From Macrostomum hystrix (taxonomy: Eukaryota; Platyhelminthes; Macrostomidae): DNA of 64,000 nt. Below, in pieces: positions 10,731 through 19,748 of the stretch. The stretch lies in NCBI GenBank assembly GCA_950097015.1, contig CATNEN010000038.1, positions 15,866,001 through 15,930,000 on the forward strand. The letters are read 5' to 3'. A model generated the notes under the pieces. It was not told the origin of the DNA, did not search any database, and saw only the letters and a list, made by a program, of their open reading frames with translations. Position 1 is the stretch's first letter. Every line of letters begins with the position of its first letter. The position numbers and the translations under genes are program-made.

Positions 10731-11031
10731 TCCTATAGGCCGATGCCTTTTTGCGGGCGGTTAATGTTTAATGGTTATTAACTGCCCGGAAGAAAATTTC
10801 CGAGCATTAATTCATCTATGGCCATTAACGGGCAAGACTTTTCGCCCGCCGGGCAAAAATTTCATGGTACACTATCCATTATAAGGCTTCAGCAACGTAT
10901 TATGGTATAAACGATCACTCAGCGATAATGGCATGTCTATGGCACAAACTGCGCCAATCCGCCATGAGCCAGAAGCTGACAAAATTTGGACGCTTATATT
11001 TGTTTCTTTAATTATCAATTAAAGTATTTTA

Positions 11032-11183
11032 CCAACTGGTAAAAGCATTATAAGGCTTCAGGCCATAGACAAATCAACTCCCCCTATAACGCCGTTGCTT
11101 GTCGACCGACAGCCGCCAGATAGCGTTATAGGGGGAATTGATTTGTCTATGGCCTGAAGCCTTATAATGCTTTTACCGGTTGG
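11032..11183. repeat. 61-bp near-perfect inverted repeat (hairpin)
   Basis: Arm 1 (11032-11092, starting CCAACTGGTAAAAGC) and arm 2 (11123-11183, ending ACCGGTTGG) are reverse complements with two mismatches by eye, separated by 30 bp. The arms include GCATTATAAGGCTTCAGG and CCATAGACAAATCAA. This fits the core of a foldback transposon. Confidence 0.85.
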
Positions 11184-11714
11184 CTGCCTCGCAGTTAATG
11201 GCGATTACGATCTCGGCGCTACGCGCCTCGATCGACCGCCATTAACTTGCTCGGCACCCAACCGGTAAAGTTCCATTAACGCCCTTAAGCATACGCGTGT
11301 TGAAACGAGGTTGAAACTAACGGCAGCCCGCCCTCTACTGTTGTCTATGGTCGAATTCCATAGATATGCACAGCGGGCGGGGCCATGAAACGAGTTTCAC
11401 GCATGCTAACTACAATATACCAATACTGACAGGCTGCAGAGGGCTGAAACGATGTAAAAAGTTGAGGTGCGGAGCTAATAAATCAAACATTGAGGCGTGT
11501 AATATCTAAATGAAAGATTTAATTACAGAATAGTGAACACATTCGGGCTTCATTTTGCAGAGAATCATACGCTAATTCAATGACTTAGATGACACGTTTA
11601 CTGATACTCAAAAACTTAAACAGCTATAAAAGCAAAGCACTCTAAAAATGCATGAAGCTTTCCGTGGACAATAAAATAGTATAGGCACAAGCTCTTGAGC
11701 GAGAATGAAACTAT

Positions 11715-12776
11715 TTAATGACTTTCGTAAAAAAACGGGTTGTTTTTCAAGTCTAACATAGATTTCATTAATTCTCCTAGATTGGGCTTTAGCAACTCTA
11801 CAGGAGGTGAGAAGTATTGCACATTGAGCGACTTGGCACGTTTCAATGCCGCCAGTCTCAATTGAGGCAAACGATTCAAACGATGAGGAAATCCTGGCAA
11901 AACGTAAGTCTTATTAGGATCGTATGCTTTCAATGGTTTCGCGAAGTCGGGAACAATGTACACCAAGTTATCTAGCCTGGGTAAAAATGACGTGATGCAC
12001 CCATCAGTGAAGTCGTAAGGCAGAATCTCGTTCATTAAGCACAACATGCCTTTTTCGCGACTCTCTTTATTGAAAAATCCTCCGGGGAAGAATATTTTGA
12101 ATAAAGAGGCCAGCATGGCTGACCTGCCTAGTCCAGGACCGCACATGTGCAAACGAAACGGCTGCCTAGACTCGCGATTAAAGCGTATAACGTGGCGCAT
12201 TTCTTGACTGAATGAGGATAGCACCTCAGCCGACATGGATGAACTAAAGGCCAGGTCTATAATCATGGTATCACAGAACGGGAACTCCAGTGCTTGTCTT
12301 GCCTTATAAAAATGTTTGGTGTCCTCAACAGACCACAGCGGAACGGCACTCGGTATCTTTTCAGTGAAGGTCAGGGGATCTTTCTGTGAAATATGCTGAA
12401 GACGATAGATCCTGAGCAGTGCGCGATTCAATGACCTGTGGTCTGGACATGCCAGCAGTTCCAGCCATTGTTTGTCAAATATTTTATCGCAGTCCGGTAG
12501 GAAGCTAGCAACTGATGGCTCCGATTTTTTCAGTTCTAACTGTAAGCGCAGAAGATCAAACCGGGTTCTCTCAGTCATTGTCAAATTCAACAATACATCC
12601 TTGGCGCTTCGATAGCCTTCATAATCAGGAATAACAAATGGAGAAGAGAAGTCCATCTGCAGATCATAAGGCTGCGGCGGATCCAGCTTCCACGTGTTTT
12701 TAGACGCTAAGAGCAGTTTAAAAGGCCTGCTAATCGAAGTGAAACGATACAGTCGACCTGCCGTTAATGAAATCAT
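11715..12776 (-). CDS. TRMT10C-like protein, divergent copy D, lacks the usual active-site Asp
   Basis: A 353-residue single-exon ORF with an ATG start (12776). The N-terminus is rich in Arg, Ser and hydrophobic residues and has few acidic ones, as mitochondrial targeting sequences do. Residues about 155-330 align with the SPOUT domain of its three neighbours: FYKARQALEFPFCDTMIIDL, then FRLHMC, LVYIVPD and an AYDPNKTYVLPG segment. TRMT10C is the methyltransferase subunit of animal mitochondrial RNase P and methylates purine 9 of mitochondrial tRNAs. Where the other copies have IIGGLVD or IISGVVD this one has VLPGFPH, so the conserved Asp is gone. The C-terminal W-x-E-A-x-K-H-x-P-K-R block is also absent. 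It may have lost catalysis or serve only as a tRNA-binding partner. The open frame argues against a pseudogene. Confidence 0.75.
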   Translation of the reverse strand: MISLTAGRLYRFTSISRPFKLLLASKNTWKLDPPQPYDLQMDFSSPFVIPDYEGYRSAKDVLLNLTMTERTRFDLLRLQLELKKSEPSVASFLPDCDKIFDKQWLELLACPDHRSLNRALLRIYRLQHISQKDPLTFTEKIPSAVPLWSVEDTKHFYKARQALEFPFCDTMIIDLAFSSSMSAEVLSSFSQEMRHVIRFNRESRQPFRLHMCGPGLGRSAMLASLFKIFFPGGFFNKESREKGMLCLMNEILPYDFTDGCITSFLPRLDNLVYIVPDFAKPLKAYDPNKTYVLPGFPHRLNRLPQLRLAALKRAKSLNVQYFSPPVELLKPNLGELMKSMLDLKNNPFFYESH

Positions 12777-13469
12777 CTCGCAAATAGTGCTGAAATGAGA
12801 CAGTAAATAACGAAACCTTTTTACAGAAACGTTACGTTTCTAATCAATGGCATAACTTGTAATAATCTGTCTGTTTAATATAGTATGGAAATATATTACA
12901 TTGCTATGAACTTAAAATACCTAAATACTTACATACTAGGGCAAAGGAAATAAGTATGTAGCTTACTCACATATTAGCTGACAGAAGTTGATGAGTTAGC
13001 TAACAAAAGTAGTTCAAAAACTATAAATAAAATTAACGCCAAACTCTTGGTAATTTACGAGTAAATACGGATATTTAAATGCGTAATTTCAAGTATGCGA
13101 ATCCGTAATAGTCTACTCTTACAAAATACACAATTTTGACTGAGCTGTAAAATTTTTAAATAAGGAAATAAACGGGTATAGTACACAATATAATAATTAA
13201 ATATATCAGATAAATGTTTATTCCAAGCACTACATAGTACTGCACAGAATGAAAAAAAACTATGTTCACGCTAGTATTTAATACAGAAACAGTTAATAAA
13301 GTCAAACAAATGCCACTAACATAAGAACGAGAATTAAAAAAAAGAAACAAGCGCAGATGTGCGCTTTTTTAGAACTAACGAACGGGTTTATTTTAATGCA
13401 TGCATTAAGGGGTGTTTCAGTAACACTGAAATTTCAGTGAGTTCTTAATTACTTTCTCGGGCTTAAAAA
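12777..13469. other. Intergenic spacer
   Basis: AT-rich sequence with no supported gene or repeat. The first exon of copy D, if there is one, was not found here. Confidence 0.4.
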
Positions 13470-14654
13470 CTAGGTCTGATGCCCATAAAGCAAGGAATGC
13501 AAAGCGATCGGCGACTTAATGGCACTCTGTTGCCGCGTCATGCGCTTTGGCAGGTGCTTACTTGCCTCTGTCCAAATAGCTGATAGGCGAACCTCTTGAA
13601 TAATGCTGAAGAGTATATTCAAAGGTAATGCCTTGGGCGCGATACGTCTGGGAATACGAAGACACTGAAGGCCCTGCATTGCAGCCTTAGACTTAGCGTC
13701 GCGGGAACTTTTTCCAGTAATATCCACAACACCAGAAATGATGTAGATTTTAGTTGGATCGTAATCCTGCATTTCCTGCCTGGCATGCAGTGTGAGGTAC
13801 ACAAGCTCATTAGTAGGAAACATTGTCGTGTAGCAGGATTCGCTAAACATGTATGGCAAGCGATCTTCAAACGAGTCAATGGTTAAATCGAAACGGCCCA
13901 CTTCATTCACTTGAGTGGTATTAAGCTGTCGATTCATAATATAGTACTGCTGGGTGTTGCGCTTGAGGTTACAAAAGTGCAACTGAAACGGCTCAGCCGA
14001 CTCATGATTTAAATGGAAGATTATCTTTAACTGACGGACCATGTCCGACAAAGTTTTTGTCGTCATCTGCTTGTGAAAAGACATGTCAAAAACCAGTGTC
14101 GGACAGAATGGATACTCGTGTATCATTCGTAGATCGTAGAACGCTTGAAATTCAGGTTTTTCCAGTCTGGTGTGAATGTAGTCCCAGGAAGGCTTTCCCC
14201 AGTCGCCGGAACTCCCCTTTCCGGCCTTTAGTGAAGCAGAGCCGGAAAACTGTTTTGTAGCCAAATAGCTCAACGTATTTCCCAGAGCCAGGTTCGAATT
14301 GCAGGACAGCAACTGAACCCATTCGAAGCTGTTGATCTTGTCTTTGTCTGGAACGCGCAACTTTCCGAGCGCCACCTGGATGTCAATCTGTTCGCCAATG
14401 TCACGCATGCGCTTCTTATCAAGGTCGCTCAGATTAGCTAGTACATCATCTGGCGACTTGGTGTGGTCATTCAGGTAGACCAGAGGCTCACGCTCGCCAT
14501 TCTCATCGGTGCGAACCCACGAATAGTCCAGGTTCAGATCGTAATCAGGAAAGTTTCTTTTGCTTCTAGAAGCAAACCCTGACACGAAATCTCGATTTGG
14601 GAGCAACCTCACTGGCAATTGCCAGGAAAGCAGAACTTTGTTGAGTAGAGACAG
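13470..14654 (-). CDS. TRMT10C-like protein, copy A (main exon)
   Basis: The main exon encodes 394 residues. It starts just after a 3' splice site (AATTTTCAG at 14663-14655), at the same place as in copies B and C, so a small upstream exon with the ATG must exist but was not found. The segment LSLLNKVLLSWQ at its start looks like part of a mitochondrial presequence. The SPOUT-type methyltransferase region shows FYDLRMIHEYPFCPTLVFDM, FQLHFCNLKRN, LVYLTLHA, KIYIISGVVD (with the conserved Asp) and a C-terminal ASKHLPKRM block like that of vertebrate TRMT10C. Expected role: m1A9/m1G9 methylation and 5'-end processing of mitochondrial tRNA. A stretch near 14334-14485 is almost identical to copies B and C while the rest has diverged, which suggests gene conversion. 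Confidence 0.82.
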   Translation of the reverse strand: MSLLNKVLLSWQLPVRLLPNRDFVSGFASRSKRNFPDYDLNLDYSWVRTDENGEREPLVYLNDHTKSPDDVLANLSDLDKKRMRDIGEQIDIQVALGKLRVPDKDKINSFEWVQLLSCNSNLALGNTLSYLATKQFSGSASLKAGKGSSGDWGKPSWDYIHTRLEKPEFQAFYDLRMIHEYPFCPTLVFDMSFHKQMTTKTLSDMVRQLKIIFHLNHESAEPFQLHFCNLKRNTQQYYIMNRQLNTTQVNEVGRFDLTIDSFEDRLPYMFSESCYTTMFPTNELVYLTLHARQEMQDYDPTKIYIISGVVDITGKSSRDAKSKAAMQGLQCLRIPRRIAPKALPLNILFSIIQEVRLSAIWTEASKHLPKRMTRQQSAIKSPIALHSLLYGHQT

Positions 14655-15265
14655 CTGAAAATTTATATTAGGCCAAGGGTAATGACTCCGTAAACACACA
14701 TTCAATACAATCGCATTTAGCTTACATGGCAAAATATTGCCCGAAATCCTTCGATGTAAGCGGTCAATGCTGGTTCAGGTATTGATAACACGTACAATTC
14801 AGTATTTACTCTCTAGTCAGGAGAGCGCTAATTACGATTTAGATGCGTAATGTAAATAAATGTTTGTAGATAATAACAATTCTAATTGAATATCCAGAAA
14901 AATATACTTGCTTCTGTTTATTACAACGACCACAACAAAAGCGAAATTATGATTAAAATCACCGTTCGCAGTGCAAAACAAAGAAATAATAGTACATCAG
15001 CACGGCAATGCACGTACAAAATATTTGCTAAGAAACAGCGTCCTAATGACGAGTAATACACAATGCACAGAAGTAGCCGAATTAAGCAAATGCGAGTTTT
15101 TATAGGGCCAATGAGAACTTCAGGTGGCTGCTTCAAAAAAGCAATCAACATTTGGTGTCCGTTTATAAGCAGCAGGTATACTCATAACTCAAATTTTCTG
15201 GAAAAGCTCACTCAGTCTGTAAGCCTTGAAGTGATTTCTGGACTAAAAAACTATTGACGACAACA
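14655..15265. other. Spacer between TRMT10C-like copies A and B
   Basis: No gene supported. The missing first exon of copy A should lie here, upstream of its acceptor at 14656-14655, but no ATG exon could be recognised. Confidence 0.4.
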
Positions 15266-16492
15266 TTAAGCCCGAAAAACGTTCTTATCGAATTTCGATG
15301 ACTTTTGTCCATACAACAAAGACGGTTCAGAGGTGGGTGACTTTGTTGTCTTCGGCTGCAGCATGCGCTTCGGCATGTGCTTCGTGGCCTCCATCCAAGA
15401 GCCCGATAGACGAACCTCCTGCATGATGTCGAAGAATATATTCAAAGGCAGCGACTTGCAGGCCACAGTTCGAGGAAGGCGAAGGCTACGAATGCCCTGC
15501 ACTGCGGCCTTGGACTTGGTGACGCCGACGCAGTTGCCGGAGAGGTCGACAAGGCCACCAATGATGTAGACCTTGGAGGGATCGTACTCCCGCATCTCCT
15601 GCTTCGCGTTCGGAGACATATAAATCAGATCCTTCGTAGGGAACAGACTCGTGTAGCAGTCTTCCGTGAACGAGTAGGGCCAGCAGTCTTCGAATGAGCT
15701 GGGACAATCTGAAGTAATTAAGTCCTTTGCTTGATTCTTCAGCTGCCTGTTCAATACGTAGTATTGCTGCGTGTTGCGCTTAAGATTGCAAAAGTGTAAT
15801 TGAAACGGTTCAGCGCACTCGCGATTCGACTGAAATATGTATTTCAATTGATTAGCCTGGTCCGCATGACATCGAGCATTCATGTCTTTGTCGAAAGACA
15901 TGTCAAACACCAGCGATGGACAGTACGGATACTCGTGAATTAGGCGGAGGTCGTAGAATTCCTGACATTCAGGCTTCTCTATCCTGGTGCGGATGAAGTC
16001 CCAGGAAGAATTTTCGGATGTCCTGGCTGAATTAGTTCTTTCTTGCTCTTTTTCGACCTTTTTCTTTAACTCACTCTCAGCTGAAAGCTGCTTGGTGGCT
16101 ATGTAGTAAAGCCTCTTACTCAAAGTGCCGTTTGAGTTACAGGACAGCAACTGTAGCCAATCATAATTTGTGATCTTGTCTTTGTCTGGAACGCGCAACT
16201 TTCCAAGCGCCACCTGGATGTCAATCTGTTCGCTAATGTCCCGCATGCGCTTCTTATCAAAGTCGCTCAGATTAGCTAGCACATCATCTGGCGACTTGGT
16301 GTGGTCATTCAGGTAGACCAGATGCTCACGTCTGCCATTTGGATCTCTGCGAACCCAAGAATAGTCCAGGTTCAGTTCGTAATCGGCTAGAAACTTTTTG
16401 CGCCTCAAACCAGTGCTGCTTGCCAACTCGCGGCAGGTGAGCAGCCGCACTGGCGACTGCCATCGACACAGGTATTTGTTGAGCAGGGACAA
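15266..16492 (-). CDS. TRMT10C-like protein, copy B (main exon)
   Basis: The main exon has 408 codons plus stop and begins after the acceptor CCGTTTCAG (16493 and above). The first codon is TTG, so the ATG must be in an upstream exon. SPOUT-type motifs: FYDLRLIHEYPYCPSLVFDM, FQLHFCNLKRN, IYMSPNA, VYIIGGLVD and SGSWMEATKHMPKR. Bases 15266-15826 and 16082-16492 are nearly the same as in copy C, but the 255 bases between them are strongly different at both silent and coding positions. The spacer before it (16493-17197) shows no clear gene. Role as for copy A: mitochondrial tRNA purine-9 methylation / RNase P subunit. Confidence 0.83.
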   Translation of the reverse strand: MSLLNKYLCRWQSPVRLLTCRELASSTGLRRKKFLADYELNLDYSWVRRDPNGRREHLVYLNDHTKSPDDVLANLSDFDKKRMRDISEQIDIQVALGKLRVPDKDKITNYDWLQLLSCNSNGTLSKRLYYIATKQLSAESELKKKVEKEQERTNSARTSENSSWDFIRTRIEKPECQEFYDLRLIHEYPYCPSLVFDMSFDKDMNARCHADQANQLKYIFQSNRECAEPFQLHFCNLKRNTQQYYVLNRQLKNQAKDLITSDCPSSFEDCWPYSFTEDCYTSLFPTKDLIYMSPNAKQEMREYDPSKVYIIGGLVDLSGNCVGVTKSKAAVQGIRSLRLPRTVACKSLPLNIFFDIMQEVRLSGSWMEATKHMPKRMLQPKTTKSPTSEPSLLYGQKSSKFDKNVFRA

Positions 16493-17197
16493 CTGAAACG
16501 GAATTTGGAAAAAGTTTTCTTGTGAAAAGAAAACCAGAATGATGTCCGACTAAGTAGGTAGTAACAATTAATTTATGCTATCTATGAACTTAGTAATAAC
16601 CAAAATTGTGTGTCTTAAACTAACCTTAAAACACATATTTTTACTGGATGCAAATGTTTACTGGAACAGGAAGGAAACAGATTCCTACATTACATAATAA
16701 AATGCTACAAATTTGACATCACTGATTCAGCTCTAAATAAAAAATACATTTCAAGACACGAGAACCGCTTGTATGATACATAAGACAGATTGCTGATACG
16801 GTATATTTTTTTCTGCACTGCTTACTTGTGACAGTTTAATTAAAAAACTACGATTCCAGGTACAATGAAACATATCAAGTGGATGTAAATGACCAACAAA
16901 TTTTTACTTTCTACCTTTCTGATAGAGGGTCCATAGAGACAGCAAACGAGCTTGACAAACAAAGAACAGGTGTCACGAAACCTGTTATGCCCATTCTGCA
17001 CCATTTCACAAACATAAGAAAAATGATAAAAACAGAAAGCAATGATTGCTGCTCAATAAATAGACCAACAATTTAAATCCAATGTCATTAAAAATTTCTA
17101 CGTATATGATTACAAAACATACCTCAAAAATAGCAATTAACATAGCAGGGACAGTACTACAAGCTACAAGTAAAAATGCATAAACAAACTAGGTTGG
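16493..17197. other. Spacer between TRMT10C-like copies B and C
   Basis: AT-rich; no gene or repeat recognised. It differs from the sequence upstream of copy C right up to the splice acceptor, so the high similarity of the two genes stops at the exon border on this side. Confidence 0.4.
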
Positions 17198-18424
17198 CTA
17201 GCTGCTACTATTATTCTGCATCCAATGGGGTCGACGTAGATTCAATAATGATTGTTCAGAGGTCGGTGACTTTATTGTCTTCGGCTGCAGCATGCGCTTC
17301 GGCATGTGCTTCGTGGCCTCCATCCAAGAGCCCGATAGACGAACCTCCTGCATGATGTCGAAGAATATATTCAAAGGCAGCGACTTGCAGGCCACAGTTC
17401 GAGGAAGGCGAAAGCTGCGAACGCCCTGCACTGCGGCCTTGGACTTGGTGACGCCGACGCAGTTGCCGGAGAGGTCGACAAGGCCACCAATGATGTAGAC
17501 CTTGGAGGGATCGTACTCCCGCATCTCCTGCTTCGCGTTCGGAGACATATAAATCAGATCCTTCGTAGGGAACAGACTCGTGTAGCAGTCTTCCGTGAAC
17601 GAGTAGGGCCAGCAGTCTTCGAATGAGCTGGGACAATCTGAAGTAATTAAGTCCTTTGCTTGATTCTTCAGCTGCCTGTTCAATACGTAGTATTGCTGCG
17701 TGTTGCGCTTAAGATTGCAAAAGTGTAATTGAAACGGTTCAGCGCACTCGCGATTGGATTGAAGGATGTCCTTTAGTTGACTAGCCAAGTCTGACAAGCT
17801 TTTATTGTTCATCGCCTTTTCAAATGACATGTCGAATACCAGTGACGGTGAAAATGGACACTCATGAATGAATCGAAGATCATAGAATGCTTTAAATTCG
17901 CTCCTTACTTTTTTCGTGTGAATATAATTCCAACAGGACTGCCCCTCCTCATCGTCTTGAGTGCTCGCCTGGTCCAGTTCAAGTTCGGCTTTCTTTTTTA
18001 ACTCGCTTGCGATTGAAAGCTGCTTGGTGGCTATGTAGTAAAGCCTCTTACTCAAAGTGCCCTTTGAGTTACAGGACAGCAACTGTAGCCAATCATAATT
18101 TGTGATCTTGTCTTTGTCTGGAACGCGCAACTTTCCAAGCGCCACCTGGATGTCAATCTGTTCGCTAATGTCCCGCATGCGCTTCTTATCAAAGTCGCTC
18201 AGATTAGCTAGCACATCATCTGGCGACTTGGTGTGGTCATTCAGGTAGACCAGATGCTCACGTCTGCCATTTGGATCTCTGCGAACCCAAGAATAGTCCA
18301 GGTTCAGTTCGTAATCGGCTAGAAACTTTTTGCGCCTCGAACCAGTGCTGCTTGCCAACTCGCGGCAGGTGAGCAGCCGCACTGGCGACTGCCATCGACA
18401 CAGGTATTTGTTGAGCAGGGACAA
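17198..18424 (-). CDS. TRMT10C-like protein, copy C (main exon)
   Basis: The main exon has 408 codons plus stop and begins after the acceptor TATATTTCAG; an upstream ATG exon is needed. It shares VYIIGGLVD and SGSWMEATKHMPKR with copy B, but its centre reads FYDLRFIHECPFSPSLVFDM and has an acidic linker with LELDQASTQDDEEG where copy B has a Lys/Glu/Ser linker. The C-terminal tail after KSPTSE also differs from copy B. As in copy B, the SPOUT Asp and the C-terminal block are present, so it should be catalytically competent. By eye there are about two differences in the 5' 410 bp and three in the 3' 460 bp shared with copy B. Confidence 0.83.
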   Translation of the reverse strand: MSLLNKYLCRWQSPVRLLTCRELASSTGSRRKKFLADYELNLDYSWVRRDPNGRREHLVYLNDHTKSPDDVLANLSDFDKKRMRDISEQIDIQVALGKLRVPDKDKITNYDWLQLLSCNSKGTLSKRLYYIATKQLSIASELKKKAELELDQASTQDDEEGQSCWNYIHTKKVRSEFKAFYDLRFIHECPFSPSLVFDMSFEKAMNNKSLSDLASQLKDILQSNRECAEPFQLHFCNLKRNTQQYYVLNRQLKNQAKDLITSDCPSSFEDCWPYSFTEDCYTSLFPTKDLIYMSPNAKQEMREYDPSKVYIIGGLVDLSGNCVGVTKSKAAVQGVRSFRLPRTVACKSLPLNIFFDIMQEVRLSGSWMEATKHMPKRMLQPKTIKSPTSEQSLLNLRRPHWMQNNSSS

Positions 18425-19748
18425 CTGAAATATAAAGCATGTGAGTTATTAAAGTTGTTAAAATGTTTGGATCATAAAGGATACGATTCTGACAATTCAA
18501 CAACCCCGCTTGTCACGTTGCCATTTTCATCAGTAATATTTATCATTAAATATAGTTCGTATATAAGTTACCATACCTTGAGCTACTCTAGATCAAACCA
18601 GTGCAAGAAATCCACACCCAACATATGATTACATGTTTTCTAGCGGATGGAACACCTCCAGATAAGAAAACCTGCAAGACGGAATCTATCTACGAGTCGT
18701 ACGAGCGTAATTGGCTAGAATAACGTTTATAGACACTAATGAGTTGCGAAAGAGAAGATAAGAAAAGTCGTAACTTATGTTTGCTCAGACAATTTCAACA
18801 ACACATTATACTTCAACTTTAATTTGAATGCAGCAGTCACAAACTATAAATTAAATACTCGTAGCAATATAAATTGAGAACGGCAGTTTACACAGAAGAC
18901 ATCGTAAAGAAACTATAAAAGACGTAAAAAGACAATAAATAAAAATTCGCTGCTTAATCTAATTGGCTTTCAGTGTGAAATGTAAGCAAAAACTGACTAA
19001 AATCAATTACAATTGTACTGATACCAATGTGATTAAATGCGAAAATAATATAAAGCAACAAGATAGGTGCAAATTAATATGCTAACATGCAATTCATTTA
19101 GATGAGTAAATACTAAACAGGTTAAGCTAATTTAATTTACAATTCGAACGCCTAATGCAGCCTTTTGTGCACCGTAGCAAATAAACTTTAGAATGAAAAA
19201 TCCTGAAATGAAAATTCCGTTAGAATCCTAACAAAATAGAAGTTTCATTCGACATTAAACAGTGAAAAGATAAAAATGCGATTAAAATATATCAGACGCA
19301 ATGCAGAGGCGACAGCTTACAGAAATAAATACAGTTTTATCGTTCACATGTAAAGACAATAAAAAACGAAATATTCAATTTAGCTTTCTTTTATTTCATT
19401 TTTTCGTAAAAGTTACAGGCATTTAGCATATTGCTTAGAACTTCAGACATCCGTTTGGGAGGTCAGGAGTTCGAATCGTATCCCAAGGAAGACAATTTGT
19501 ATCCTCAAGCAACTGGGCACTACTGTAATTTCAATCTCTATTCTTTCATCTTATATTTGAATTTCCTAAAGATAAGATTCACATGCAGCTTAGCTTTATC
19601 AGAAACTATTAGCAAATAGATTTTTTTGCGTCAGATAAACTAGCAATAATATCTAACCGCGGTGCATCCACAACAATGTAACTCGTGCGTACCTTGATAG
19701 TTAGGTACGCCAATGAAAAAAAAATCGATATATTAATAGCGCAGTCAG
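18425..19748. other. Spacer upstream of the TRMT10C-like array
   Basis: AT-rich, no gene supported. The first exon of copy C should be here. Around 19432-19500 is a tRNA-like B-box segment (AGGAGTTCGAATCGT), probably a decayed SINE A head. Confidence 0.4.

Larger units (their letters stand above)
9691..11714. other. Repeat-rich intergenic region
   Basis: No supported gene. From about 10500 to 11440 the sequence is GC-richer and made of short recurring words (CCATTAACGCCC, TTAAGCAT, CCATAGAC, GGCTTCAG). It includes a 61-bp inverted repeat and a block shared with 22200-22380. It looks like one or more decayed non-autonomous transposons. Confidence 0.5.

Noticed and set aside
13156-13350. Short hydrophobic ORF on the minus strand
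   Set aside because: AT-rich sequence readily gives Ile/Leu/Val-rich frames; no family, start context or partner exon.
14655-14732. N-terminal extension of TRMT10C-like copy A
   Set aside because: It starts with TTG and runs through the splice acceptor that copies B and C share, so it is intron sequence.
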